DNA of 64,000 nt, from contig NC_016133.3 in NCBI RefSeq assembly GCF_000005505.3, positions 19,902,001-19,966,000 of the forward strand, in the 5' to 3' direction. A program made the translations under genes and the position numbers. Of this stretch, positions 35,533-46,725 are shown piece by piece (within the stretch, counting starts at the first letter, position 1; each line of letters opens with the position of its first letter). The stretch comes from Brachypodium distachyon (taxonomy: Eukaryota > Streptophyta > Magnoliopsida > Poales > Poaceae). The notes below the pieces were generated by a model, which searched no databases, was not told the DNA's origin, and worked only from the letters and a program-made list of their open reading frames with translations.

Positions 35533-35919
35533 GCTTTGGCATTAGTTTTGCATGGACATGTTAGTACAATAAATAAAATAGCTTTTTTTGAACAACACTA
35601 GTATTAGATGGTGTCGGTACGACTCGGTGGTCGAGGGTATACATATTAGAAAAGCGTGTGTACAGTGTAAATCGCGATTTACAGTATACATATTAGTTTT
35701 GCATGGACTTGTTTGACTGTCTAGATTGACCTGGTCAATCCTTGTTGGTACCTTGATCAGGTGAAGCTTTTCTTGACTTCATATCTTTACCGTGTACTAG
35801 TACATATTAGAGGTTCGACCAATACAGGAAACTAGCTAGTTACAGTCCAATATAAAAGAATAATAAAATTAAATTTCTTTAAATAAAAATTGTTTTCATT
35901 TGACACATCAAAATATTAC
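35533..35919. other. Intergenic, nothing recognised
   Basis: AT-rich sequence between the SINE and the right arm of the inverted duplication. Confidence 0.5.
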
Positions 35920-36164
35920 TATTATTATTTGCATATTGTTAGTCGAAGTTAGAAAAAGTTTAACCATGGGCTATTTATGACGACATGCATGCATTTTGGA
36001 GTGCCTTTGTAGTAGTTTCATAAAATACTTAAAAAAAATATTGGATCTATTTGCCTACAGCGAGTAGTCCTACAATTTGCAACTATGGATATTTCCAATT
36101 CTCAACACTGGTATTGCATGTAGAAAGTTAAAAGTCTTGGCATATGTAGACCAATTTATATAAG

Positions 36165-36945
36165 ACAAAAGTATATTTTTCCTTCATCAACTTGTCAAAA
36201 AGTATGCAAAACGTTCCTCAATTTTTTGTATACTTCTGGTCATCCAACTGTCTAAGGAAACCGCGGCATGGTTTTGCTATTCCATTGCCACGTATGCTTG
36301 CCACCTCGGTTTTAAGTTGACCGCCGTGACCCAACTCGAGCTTGAGTCCATTTTCCCTTCTCCCCTTCGACCCAAACCCTAGCCGGTGAGAGGAAAGGCA
36401 GCACCGCCGATGGTCGAGGTCAACTGTGATGGTAGCTTAGGATCACCTATCACCATATTACCGCTCTCCCATAGCCCCTGCCCGTTCCCCGGTCGTAGTC
36501 ACCACCGCCGCCATGTCAACTGGAGCTGATACTGACGAGCTGATGCTAATGCCGGGTGAGGTTCCGAGTGGGTCTCCCCGAGTGAAGGTATGTGTTTCCT
36601 ATTGTGCTCGGATTTGTGGATTTTGGGGGATGCTGTTGTGGTTGCTTTGGGGCTACATTTTTGAGCAGGAGAAACTTCCCACTGGAATTGATGATTTCGA
36701 CTTTCGAGTGCCCTGGTCAGATCGAGGGGTGGGACCATGGTCATACCATTAATTAAGTAAACATCAAGCCGACGTGGCAAGAGGTATAGTAAAAACGTGG
36801 AAGCTGGCACCAAAACCGCCTTGGCGGGAAAAGGGACCAAATGTGTCCGCTTTCGACAATTGAATGACCAAAAGTATACAAAAAATGGATATTTTGTGTA
36901 ATCTTTTATAAGTTAAGAGACAAAAATATAATATTTTGTTATATA
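36165..36945. mobile_element. MULE-like element, right-arm copy
   Basis: Inverted copy of 31783-32565 with the same imperfect inverted ends (catcaacttgtcaaaaagtatg at the left, cttttataagttaag at the right). The internal frame from 36513 starts MSTGADTDELMLMPGE and has a possible donor (AAG|GTATGT) at 36587, suggesting a captured or TE-encoded first exon. Confidence 0.65.
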
Positions 36946-37340
36946 ATGTACAAGTACAACCACTACCAGGATCACAGAGTATAGTGACGGTGCAACACCG
37001 TCGAAATAACTCCAAAACTGACAGAAACATAATTCGTGTCGGTCAACCGTCAGGCAAATACCGACAGAACTGGCGTGTCAAATAAAGGAATTTGCGTGTC
37101 GGTTACAAAGAACTTTCATGGCAGATAGGTCTAAGTCTAACGGTGACCGACAAAAAAACATTTTGGCATCCGGTTTCATCAACTTTTGTTTTGACATCCC
37201 ACCCGACAGAAAAAACGACAGGAAAATAAATTGTGTCGGTTGACCAGACACGAAAATCAGTACATTTTGCGTACTTTTGACATTTTGAGAAACGAAAAAT
37301 ATAAATTTTTCTTTATATAATGTAACAACGTACATGCTGT
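36946..37340. other. Foldback-rich insertion in the right arm
   Basis: Begins close to CACTACCAG at 36960 and contains several complementary words around gtgtcggt and accgaca. It may be a decayed CACTA- or MITE-type element; the ends are not resolved. Confidence 0.35.
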
Positions 37341-37589
37341 AACATGTGAACTTGAAAACAAAACACGGTATAGAATGGAAATGTGTAATAAAGGCCTAGC
37401 TAGAATGACGAACTCAATGAATCATCGCACCCCCACACGTACCCGGTACTCAAGTAATGCGGGCCGAACGGCCCCCCAAACGGCCGATTATTCCAATCTT
37501 CTTCTCCAAGTCTAGTATTTCCATTTCCTTTCTCGGACCAGAGACGTCGTGTTGCACGAAACCAGAATTATAGAAACTTTATACCCCTC

Positions 37590-38839
37590 CATTCGGAAAT
37601 AAGTGACTTATATTTGTATCTATACCTATCTAAAAAATACGGACCGTTCCCTTCACCGTCGTCTGTCAAACTTTCCATAAAATTTGTGGGCCCCTAGGGT
37701 TGCATGTATATTAGGCCTACTAAGCTGGCTGGCCCGTTACCTGCACCAAATTGGACTGGAACTCCACTAGATCGGTCCAGATTCAATCAATCACGAATAC
37801 AACACAACTTCAAACTTAACGTATCAATCACGATCGGTCCAATACAGCCTCCCGTAACCAAGCATGTATCAATATCGGTATGGACTATGGATCGTGTGAA
37901 AAAAGTCATAAAGCAATCTCAGGAAATTCAATCCAATCCGAGCCAGAAAAACTGATCCATCCCTCTCTCCCAGCGAAGCTCCACGCCATGGCCCATGGAT
38001 CGTTACGATAGTCAGGACAGGATCGATCAATGTACTTGCTCGTAAATTATGCCTACGGCCTACAAGCATCTCTAAAAAATTTACTACTCCCTCCGATCAA
38101 TATTAATTGTCTCAAATTTGTCCAAATATGGATGTATTTATGCCTAAAAAGCGTCTAGATACATGTAATATTTCGACCACTAATATGGATCGGAGGGAGT
38201 ACGTCTACGGGTGGACAGAAACTACAAGTCCGAACGCATGGCACAAGCCGCTGCACAACGCAATCACCCACGAAGATGCAAATCGGCACAGACGCACAAC
38301 GACAGTTCGACTGTCGGCAGATCGGCCTATACGAGGAATTCTACACTAGACTCTAGACATCGCTGACGCCTTGAAGCCAAAATTAATTTAGGTGGATCTA
38401 TTTGTAAGCTAGCCTTTTGTGATAGGTTTAATTAGCCCTAATTGTTGGTTAAAGTTTTGAGATTGTCATGTCGACTAAGAAATACGCATCCGGGAAAAGA
38501 AAAAAGAGAAAGCGAGTAGATGATTTGATAAAATCACAGAGAGGATAAATTTATAAAATTTTATGTGCTGTGACGAGTTTTTGACATATTCTATACATAC
38601 ATATTTAGATATTATTTAGATGTTTATATTAGGATCCCGGTTTTTTAAGTTCGACCGAGGCCCCCGAAATCACAGGACCGGCCCTGGCCGGATGCTACCT
38701 AGTTAGCCACCATATCATTGGCAGCCGCCTTCGTTGCTCCCATCAACACAACGCCAGGGCCGCCGCCGCATCCACCCTCCAATCTGCCACCACCAGGTCC
38801 ACCGCCAACTGTCTATCATTGTTTCTTCATGACAGGTGA
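37590..38839. other. Intergenic with dispersed repeats
   Basis: Contains a copy (37617-37770) of a repeat also found at 46258-46720 (atacctatctaaaaaatacg, then caccgtcgtctgtcaaact) and a Stowaway at 38087-38199. No gene recognised. Confidence 0.5.
38087..38199. mobile_element. Stowaway MITE
   Basis: CTCCCTCCGATCAATATT at the left and its complement ending cggagggag at the right, flanked by TA (38085-38086 and 38200-38201). Same subfamily as 8056-8168, in the opposite orientation internally. Confidence 0.9.
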
Positions 38840-38847
38840 GCCCCAGG

Positions 38848-39651
38848 CCTAGTTTTGAAAACCGGACCAGACCGGTGGTCCGACCGGAAAAAACCGGAAC
38901 CGGAGCTCTCTGCGGTCTGTTTAGCGCACTGGACTGGACGGCCCATGGGACTGGGAAAAACCAGGCGAACCGGTGAACCGGACGGTTTAGCTCAAACCGC
39001 CCGGTTCAGTTGCCGATCCCGCGGGGCCACGCCTCTCCACCTCCAGCGCCTCCCCGCCGGTCGATCCCGCGCCTCGCGTCCGCGGACGCCCGAATCCAGC
39101 TAATCCAGCAAAGAGAGAGGAGGAGAAACAATCCGGAGTGAGTGAGAGAGTCGAAGCGGAGACCAACCGGCGGTGACGGCACCCGGGCAACGACGGACGA
39201 CGAGGAGGAGCGAGGGGGCTGGGGCAACGGGATGGGGCAGAAGGAAGAAAGGGTGGCGGTGCTCATCGGCTCGCTCGAGGAGGAAGACGAGCGAGGGGCT
39301 GGGTTGCAGCGATCATGGGCGGCGGGGCAGGGATCAATCTCGTGGTCTCCCGTCGCTCCCGGCCGAGAACACCCCATCGCGCAGGCCCTGGCGCCAGCAA
39401 GAGGATAAGGAAGGAAAGGTGGGCTTGTGGCCCATGGATGGGCTCTCATGGTGGGCTGGGGGAGGAGTACAAGGCCCGATAAAAGAATTGGGTGGGCTTC
39501 CTTTTAAGGGATTTTGTATGTTTATTACAACATATATATGTTATTTTGTATCTAAAAAACCGCTCCGGTTCAACCGGTGAACCGGCGGTTCGACCGGAAA
39601 AACCTGAACCGAGAGCCTCGCCGGTTCGGTAGTCCGGTTTTCAAAACTAGG
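38848..39651. mobile_element. Non-autonomous hAT element with 8-bp TSD
   Basis: Inverted ends cctagttttgaaaaccgga and tccggttttcaaaactagg. They are flanked by the perfect 8-bp duplication gccccagg (38840-38847 and 39652-39659), the hallmark of hAT transposition. Sub-terminal sequence is rich in ccggttc/gaaccgg motifs. The 804-bp element has a GC-rich interior (39020-39400) with open frames but no hAT transposase. Confidence 0.9.
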
Positions 39652-39659
39652 GCCCCAGG

Positions 39660-40254
39660 ATCGTTCCCTCCTCTTATCTGGGCAATCCAGCCAGCGCCTC
39701 ACACCTGCGCCGACGAGGTCGTCCAACGCCGGACCCCGAGCCGCCTTGCTCCCGTCTGTTTCCACGCGTGGGGTTCCGTCGAATCAGGCCGCCCTTGTGT
39801 ATCAGTACTTTGCCAGAAAGAGTGCACCTGCTAGCTACTAGCTCCATCCATTAATTCAGAGAGATACATCGTTTGTGGATCGAATTTAGCTAGGTACTAA
39901 ATACCCTGTTTTAATTTCCTCAGTTGATCGGTGTATATACATGCGTCGAATTTAGCTAGCTTACTAAATACCCTGTGTTTGTTTATGCTGCTACAGGTTT
40001 TTTTATGAAATCTTGCAATGTGAGAGAAGGCTTATGACCCGTACGGAAAGTCGGAAACGCAGCAGCAAAGGATTTTGTGATAGTGCTTCTCCATCTTTCG
40101 AGCTTTTGGTTTCCGGAGGTCTTCAACCGAGGAGTCATCCCACTCGCATACATAATCAGGAAGAGGAACAATAAGACCGGGCTGTCATTCACCTACTAGA
40201 CAGCATCCACCTTTTGTGGAGTGGGAACGCACGGGCATTTCGGCTAGTTTGTAT
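39660..40254. other. Intergenic, nothing recognised
   Basis: Includes an imperfect direct repeat around gtcgaatttagctag (39880-39970). No supported gene. Confidence 0.45.
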
Positions 40255-41272
40255 AAATAATTCAAAGCAGACACGCACTATTCAGACGCCCGCACATCGT
40301 CCCATCAGCCGACTCGGACTCGAGCCCGCGTCCGCAGCATCGACCGATCTCCACCCATACTATATACACACAGGCACGCACCAAGAGCCCGACCCGCAGC
40401 ACACGCCGAAAACACATACCTCGCGGAAACACGCGCAAGAACGCAAAAGCCCTAGGCTCGTTTCGATGGATCTGCAGGAGAACTCCACGTTGGTGGTGGT
40501 ATTGCGGTGCGCCGACTTGGTCCAGTTCACGGTGCCGGCTTCGCTGGCGCTGCGGTCGGGGCACGTCGTGGCCGCGGTGGCCGACGGGCAGAAGCAGCAT
40601 GTGGTGGTGGACCTGCCTCGGGGCGTCTCCAGCAAGGGCGTGGCAGCCGCGAGCGGCGCCTGCGACCTCACGGAGTACGACGCGGGGTTCGTCCGCCGGC
40701 TGAGCCCACTGCTCCAGAAAACCTCTCCAGCGGCGGTCAAAAAATGGGGTTTGTGACGGTTATCACGTCCGCCACCAACTCTGCGTCACTGGTGTTTTTA
40801 GCACCGGTGGCGGGAATAAAATACCCGCCACCGAAGACCTACAAACCGACACTGTAAATCCCTCCGGCACCACCTGAAAAGTGCGTGGAGTACAGCAGTG
40901 GCGGGCGCAGTACCCGCCACTGGACATTTCCAGTGGCGGTCTATGGCCACCGCCACTGGAACCGTTTCCAGTGGCGGTGGTGCCTAACCGCCACTTCTAT
41001 ATTTTCAGTGGCGGTGGCTTATAACCGCCATTCGTACTATTTTTTTCTGAAAAAAATAAATGAATTATGTATAAAAATAAATATTCCTATAGCGCAGAAA
41101 TAGTAGGAATACAGCACAGCACAAAAAATAGCAGGAAATATATTACAAAATAGCAGCAACAGAATAGCAGCAAATATATTACAAAGTTCCACATGAGTTA
41201 AACATTCAAGTCACATGCATGTATACAAAGTGTTTGAAAGAATGAGCCACATATAAAAGTGTTCCCCAGAAA

Positions 41273-42890
41273 TTAACCACTTTTGGCGACAATCCCACCG
41301 CAGTAGTAATCCCCTCTCGTTTTGAGGACCTCCTTATTGAGGATTTCGCCAATGTCCTTCTGGATCTCGTACATGATAATTTTTGAGTTGTGGTCTAACT
41401 CGGCGTTGGCCAGAAAGAAATTCCTCACTTCTTCGAAGGTCTTCTTCCCCTTCGGTTGGAAGTCGTTGATGAACTGCTGAATAGTGTGCGTGCAGTAGTA
41501 ATCACAATAGACTGATCCTTCAGGCTGTTGCTCGCAGGGGAACCTGAAAGTGTGCCTGAGGAGAGCGTCGGGATTGCGGCTAAAGCCGGCCATCGCGTAC
41601 CATTTCACCGCGTCGCGATAGGCTGAGTCGATGACATTTTTGATCGGGTCCCAGTCACGTTGTGGTTCATTCTCCTTGCGTCGTAGTGGATCAAAATATG
41701 TGACCCCTCCAAGATCGAGGCAGATGACGATTGTCAACCAATGGCCGTTGTTTCACAAAAGGACGCACATTGTGTCAGCCAAATAATATAACAAGCAAGT
41801 CTTCTGATGGAAAAAGATGTATGTATTCATGCGAATTGAAAACAACTTACTGTAGATGGTACAATATCAATATAAAACGGCGGTCTTGGGGCTTCAACAT
41901 GAATTGAGTGAGGTATTCAATCGCCAACCTTCTACTTTCGGCCAATAATTGGTCTGGACCAAGCAAAGTGGCGTTGAAGAGACGGGGGTCGGCGACGGCC
42001 ATGCCATATTGCTTCACCTTATAGGCCTCCCTCGTGTAGTGTACACACCACAGTCTTAATATGGCGTTGTCGAGGCACTTGCGGTTGAAGAGGTGAAACA
42101 AGTCAAGGAAGTCAATGCCGAAGGTAACGTCGTTTTCCCTCTGGATTTCAACCTTATTGGAGTCGAATAAGCCATAATGTTTTGGCACTCGAACCCTAAT
42201 TTCCAGATTTGTTAGGTCTGCGCCTGATGATGCCACATTCATGTATTTTTCATGGAGCTCTTGCATCTTCCGTGGCAGGCGATACAGGTCATCCGGGGAC
42301 ACCATCAGTTGTCCGGGGTGGAACAACGAAAATTGGGAGAATCGCCTATCCACGAAATAAGATCCATCAGGCAATCTATCTCCAACAAGGGGGTGAGTGG
42401 GCTTCTTCAGAATGTCTGGTCGCTCCTCCAAAATCCCTTCCATCTGCGGCGCGGTCTTTGGTTGTCTTCCCGTAGAAGACGACTCTTTCCTATCCTTGGA
42501 GGAGCCTTTGCTTGCCTTGCCACCTGTCCCCCTCTTGTTTTTCCTACGTCTCAGGTCGGAATTGTCCGGTTTATGGGGGACCTGCATCCCAGATGGGGCA
42601 CTTGGACGGGGCTCCAACGGGGCCGATGCTACTGCGGCTCTCCGAGGGACGGGTCTTGGTATTGATGGATTCGGGGCTTCGGGTTTGGGCAGCGACAGAG
42701 GATTTTGGCCTGCATCGTCGTCGCTGCACCCCGCCGCAGATGAGAAGTCTCGTTCTGCGGGCTCATAGTCCAAAGGACCGGGTGAGGCGCCAAGCGGCGA
42801 TGGACACGTCAGGTGCCGGGTGGGTGGAGACGGACCGAGGCGGGGCGACGGAGATGTGGACGGAGAGGGCTCCGTAGCGAGGACCACCAA
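41273..42890 (-). pseudogene. CACTA second ORF with Ulp1-like (C48) cysteine protease domain
   Basis: Exon 1 (42890-41847): an N-terminal Pro/Ser-rich region, a basic patch (RRKNKRGTGGKASKG), and a conserved core (RFSQFSLFHPGQLMVSPDDL, FLDLFHLFNRKCLDNAILRL) ending RRFILILYHLQ at a donor (ACA|GTAAGT). Exon 2 (about 41760-41273) continues NGHWLTIVICLDLGGVTYFD, then ends CDYYCTHTIQQF. GHW supplies the catalytic His, FDPL the Asp, and the Cys lies in the YCDYYC segment, the layout of SUMO-protease-like domains that many grass CACTA and MULE elements carry. No stop interrupts exon 1, so this ORF may be the best-preserved part of the element. Whether it is transcribed is unknown. Confidence 0.75.
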
Positions 42891-43186
42891 CCTCCTAGGC
42901 TAGATGACGAAGGAGTTGATGCAATGCCTTAGGGTCGTCGCCTCTTCGTGCGGAGGATAAGGGACCGGTTCGTCCTTGAAGCCCTTGAGCACGGAGTCCA
43001 CCTACACCATGGTCATGTCGTCTCATAGGGTCACGTGGTGCACCACAGCCGTACGCGGCATCAGCAACCCGCGCGCGCCCAGAGGATTCCCCACCGTCGG
43101 CATGTGTAGCCGGCATTTGATGCCCTTCTGCGCATTACAAACATGGCAACATCATTAATAGATTGGAGCATAATAGTGGTATTTCA

Positions 43187-44485
43187 CTATTTTTCGTACC
43201 GCGCGAAGACGCTTACGGTGAGGTTCTCGTCGGGTGGCCCAAGCGGGTCAACCTGGCACTCGGTGCCGGAGCATGAGGTGCTCTTATTTCCCAGCGGGGA
43301 AGGATCCGGTGTGGGTGGGGTTGGTTGGATGGGCGCCGACGGGAAAACACCGTGATCGATGAAGTTGTCGAGTTTGCTGTGTTTGCTGACCATGTGTTGT
43401 GTTTGCTGCTCAAGTTTCCGAACGGATTGATCCCGTTCGTACTCATCTCGAACCGGATGTTCCTGTGCTCTGCGCCGAACTCGGGGAATTCGTCGTCCAG
43501 AGTCCTCCATTGAGCCGCGTCTGCCGGGTGTCTGAGGACTCCATCATCGTTGCGGTACACTCCCTCGGGATCGATATCTGTCTGAGCCGCGTCGTGGTAG
43601 ACGAACCACCTGGCCTACTTCTCGTTTTGGAACCAACGCTCCAGCCTGGTGCCACACGGGAGATACCACACCGTCTTTGCCGCTGGACCACGCTTCACTT
43701 CTTCCTCCTCGCCGCCGTCAGGATTGGGGTCTTTCTTCCTGTATCGGAATGTTTTGCATACTGGACAGCTGTGCATGTCTTTGTAGTCGCTCTTATATAT
43801 AATGCAGTATAGTGGACAAGCATGGTATCTGATGACCTCTAACCCGAGGGGGCATGTAACTTTCTTCGCCTCGTACGTGCTCTTAGGCAACTTGTTGCCC
43901 GGAGGAAGTACCGTACGTAGGTAACTCAGATCTCCGTGAATCCCGAGTCCACGATGTTGTATTTTGCCTTTATACGCAAAAGCTCAAGCGTTACTTCTAG
44001 CACACTGTTATCCACGCCGGCATTTTCATATAACGGTGTCTCGGCATCCTCCCTCAGCTTCTCGAACTTACGGGACACCCTCTCATCCTCGGGGTCATCC
44101 AATTGATTCTGAAGATGCTGATCGTCCAGCATTTCAACCATCCTACCGGTTGAAACGTCCTTTACTGGATCCTCGCCACGGTATGCTTTTTCACCAGGCT
44201 GGTCGTCAGACTCCATGTTTTCCATCTCAATGCCATCATCGACTTCAATGCCATCCTCCCCGTGAGAAGTCCACCTTGAATAACCAGACACAAATCCCCG
44301 CATGAACAAGTGCATCTCGACATCTTCTGGTCGTACAGCTTGCTGTTTCGATGTCTCACATAGGGACAACACATCTTATCACCCCATTTCTTATGCATAT
44401 CTTCCATGCCGGCATCGACAAAAGTCTTCAGCCGCTCTATCCACTCAACACGTAACTTGTCCTCGTACATCCAAGCACAGCCCAT
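43187..44485 (-). pseudogene. CACTA TNP2-type transposase, frameshifted and truncated
   Basis: Begins at an exon with MGCAWMYEDKLRVEWIERL (transposase-associated domain). The frame shifts near 44350; the next frame reads VEMHLFMRGFVSGYSRWTSH and an acidic region. Then come the zinc-binding TNP2 segment (HACPLYCIIYKSDYKDMHSC, PVCKTFRYRKKDPNPDG) and VWYLPCGTRLERWFQNEK. After a further frame change comes GVLRHPADAAQWRTLDDEF, NIRFEMSTNGINPFGNLSSK, the start of the Transposase_21 catalytic domain. Most of the catalytic core is missing after SSKHN, so the element cannot move by itself. Confidence 0.85.
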
Positions 44486-44803
44486 CGAGCTACAACACAA
44501 TTTTAAAAAAATAAACAAATCAGCTTGATCGACAAAAATGGAAAATTTTGGCATGACATTTGCTAAAAAAATAGCATTTTGCACTACGAAATTCGATGCC
44601 TGCATCAAAAACAAATTACCCCCACCCACATCGGCACGACGGCCGGTATCACATCACATAAGACATACACGGCACGAAGGCCGGTGTCAACACACATTTA
44701 ATATGCTTGAAAATGCACGTACACCGGTCCCGAGGTTAAGCTTAACCCTAGGGCTAACCCCAGGGGCTAAGCTCCCCCATAAGCAGCAGCGGCCATGGAC
44801 TCC

Positions 44804-44834
44804 AGAGAGAGAGCTAGAGAGAGAGAGAGAGAGC
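44804..44834. repeat. (GA)n microsatellite inside the CACTA element
   Basis: Nearly pure GA dinucleotides, interrupted once by gcta. Confidence 0.85.
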
Positions 44835-46324
44835 GCTCATCGGAGCAAAATTAAAGCGATAGAGCGAGGGATCCGGGAGGGAGGGCCCTCACTAGGGTGA
44901 GGGAGAGCTCTAGAGACAGCGGGGGCAGCCCAGGAGAGCCGTCGGAGAGAGATCGGGGCCGGATTTGCCACCACCGGCCACCACGCCATTAATGGCTTTT
45001 TGGCCAAATTGAAGAAGAAGAAGCGGAGGAAGAAGTGAGAGAAAGAAGAAGGAGAAGGGTGGGGGAGAGCTACCTTGGAGCCGTTGTCATCAATTTTGGC
45101 AGGGCTTCGCCGCCGGTGAGAAGCAGAGCCGCAGCTGGTCCAAGACAGAAGCGCGAGCTCGAACAGCTTCGGCCTCGCATAGTAGTTATATATATGAAGG
45201 TCACCCGTGGCGGGTGTACGGATAAACCGCCACTGGTGACCTCCAGCGGCGGGCGGAAAAATAAACTGCCACTGGAAGCCTCAGCAGTGGCGGGTAACTT
45301 GAGACCCGCCACTGAAGATCACCCACCTGTTTCCCCACTTTAGTCCCACCTCGCTAGTTTACACGAGTTCTGACCAGCATAAAAAGGATTTCGCCACCTC
45401 ACTTACCGGTGGTTACTACTCAGTGCTCAGTGCGTTCCCCGTTCCGGTTAAGTACTAAACTAATGATCATGCGGTGCTTAAGAGGTTCAGAGAAGGTCAC
45501 TAAGACTGAGTAGCACCATCATGTATGAGGTGGTCTACCAGTGGCGGTTCTTTTTTACGGCCGCCACTGATGGTTGTTAGGGTTTCCATGCGCTTTTCCA
45601 GTGGTGGTGAAAACACCGCCACTTGTGAGTGGCGGTGATTTGTTTCGGGACAATATTCACCGTCACTAGTGATTAGACAACAATGGGCTCGTGGATGTCT
45701 CGAGAGGCCTCCAGTGACGGTGTGTCTTTTGGTCCGTTTTAACCGTCACTGGAGGAGGATCACGAATGGGGTTTTCTGTATCGGCGGCGGTGACTCTCGT
45801 CACGGCCCCCGCGCCCGACCACCTCGACGACGAGGCACTCTTCGCACTCTTTCCGGCTTAAATGCTTAAATTAGCTAGTTCCAGCTTGTTAATTTCTGTT
45901 TGCCCGACCGGCTGCTGGTTTCTCTTCGATCTGCTGTTAAGTGTACCAGGAGTACTCCGTAGTAGTACTCGCTTAATTAATTGTCCCAATGCAGTGTCGT
46001 CGTAGTTCGATCTGCTATATATTTTGATAAAGAACAAATAAGAGTTGTATGCCCACTTGTATGTGTTCTGCCCATTTATTATTCCATTTAACTCGCAATC
46101 TCTGTAAATCAGTTAGGAGCACGGGACTAGCGCACGCATTATTAAAGAAAAAAGATGAAACGCAATTAACCCGCGCAACAAGCAAAACTTTCCTTTTCTT
46201 TGCGTGAACGAAACCAAATACGAAGCCTAATACTTATCGGAACTGCTCCATGATATTTATACCTATCTAAAAAATACGAACCGTTTCTTTCACCGTCGTC
46301 TGTCAAACTTTCCAAAAAAAACTT

Positions 46325-46725
46325 CGGATTGGACTGGAACTCCGCGAGGGAATCCATCACCAGCGGGATCGTTACGAGAGTCGGGCAACAACTCCAAATC
46401 TGAGTAAGGATTCCCAAAAAAATTGTGGGCCTTCAAGATTGTATGTATAATTGAATTGGACTGGAACTCCGCGAGAGAATCCATCACCAGCGGGATCGTT
46501 ACGAGAGTCTGGCAACAACTCCAAATCTGAGTACGGACAGTTCCCTTCACCGTCGTCTGTCAAACTTTCCCAAAAAAATTATGGGTCCCCCAAGATTGCA
46601 TGCATATTAGGCCTACTAAACCGGATAGCCCGTTTCCTGCACCGAATTGGACTGAAAACTCCGCGAGAGAATCCATCGTCAGCGGGATCGTTACCAGACT
46701 CGCGCAACAACTCCGAATCAGACAA
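46325..46725. repeat. Three copies of an about 80-bp repeat
   Basis: Units starting ggactggaactccgcgag at about 46333, ggactggaactccgcgag at 46457 and ggactgaaaactccgcgag at 46648. Each is followed by aatccatc, agcgggatcgttac and gcaacaactcc. A related partial unit is at 37751. The block is present in the right arm of the inverted duplication but not in the left. Confidence 0.75.

Larger units (their letters stand above)
40707..45780 (-). mobile_element. CACTA (En/Spm) transposon, about 5.07 kb
   Basis: The left end begins CACTGCTCCAGAAAACC; the right end read inverted is ATACAGAAAACCCC, a degenerate version of the CACTACAGAAAA terminus. Sub-terminal regions (40890-41035 and 45200-45760) hold many copies of a ccagtggcggt-type 10-12-mer in both orientations, as in CACTA elements. 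Inside, on the minus strand, are a broken TNP2-type transposase and a second ORF with a Ulp1-like protease end. It is inserted in SKP1-like copy 4, with possible 3-bp TSD gcc/gcg. Confidence 0.88.
40466..45861 (+). pseudogene. SKP1-like protein, short, copy 4, split by a CACTA element
   Basis: The 5' part (40466-40706) reads MDLQENSTLVVVLRCADLVQ, VVVDLPRGVSSKGV, DLTEYDAGFVRRLS. Homology to copy 3 then stops inside the codons for LSHDAAVD, and CACTA terminal sequence begins. The 3' part resumes at about 45784 (VTAPAPDHLDDEALFALFPA) and reaches a stop at 45859-45861, the same end point as copy 3. Compared with copy 3, a short deletion has also removed AVAYWESRAAA from the middle. The two copies share leader and downstream sequence in opposite orientation. 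The interruption makes a functional product unlikely, although a truncated 5' frame runs about 16 codons into the transposon. Confidence 0.9.

Noticed and set aside
46325..46725. Repeat array considered as CRISPR
   Set aside because: Plant nuclear context, long degenerate units, unequal spacing, no cas genes.
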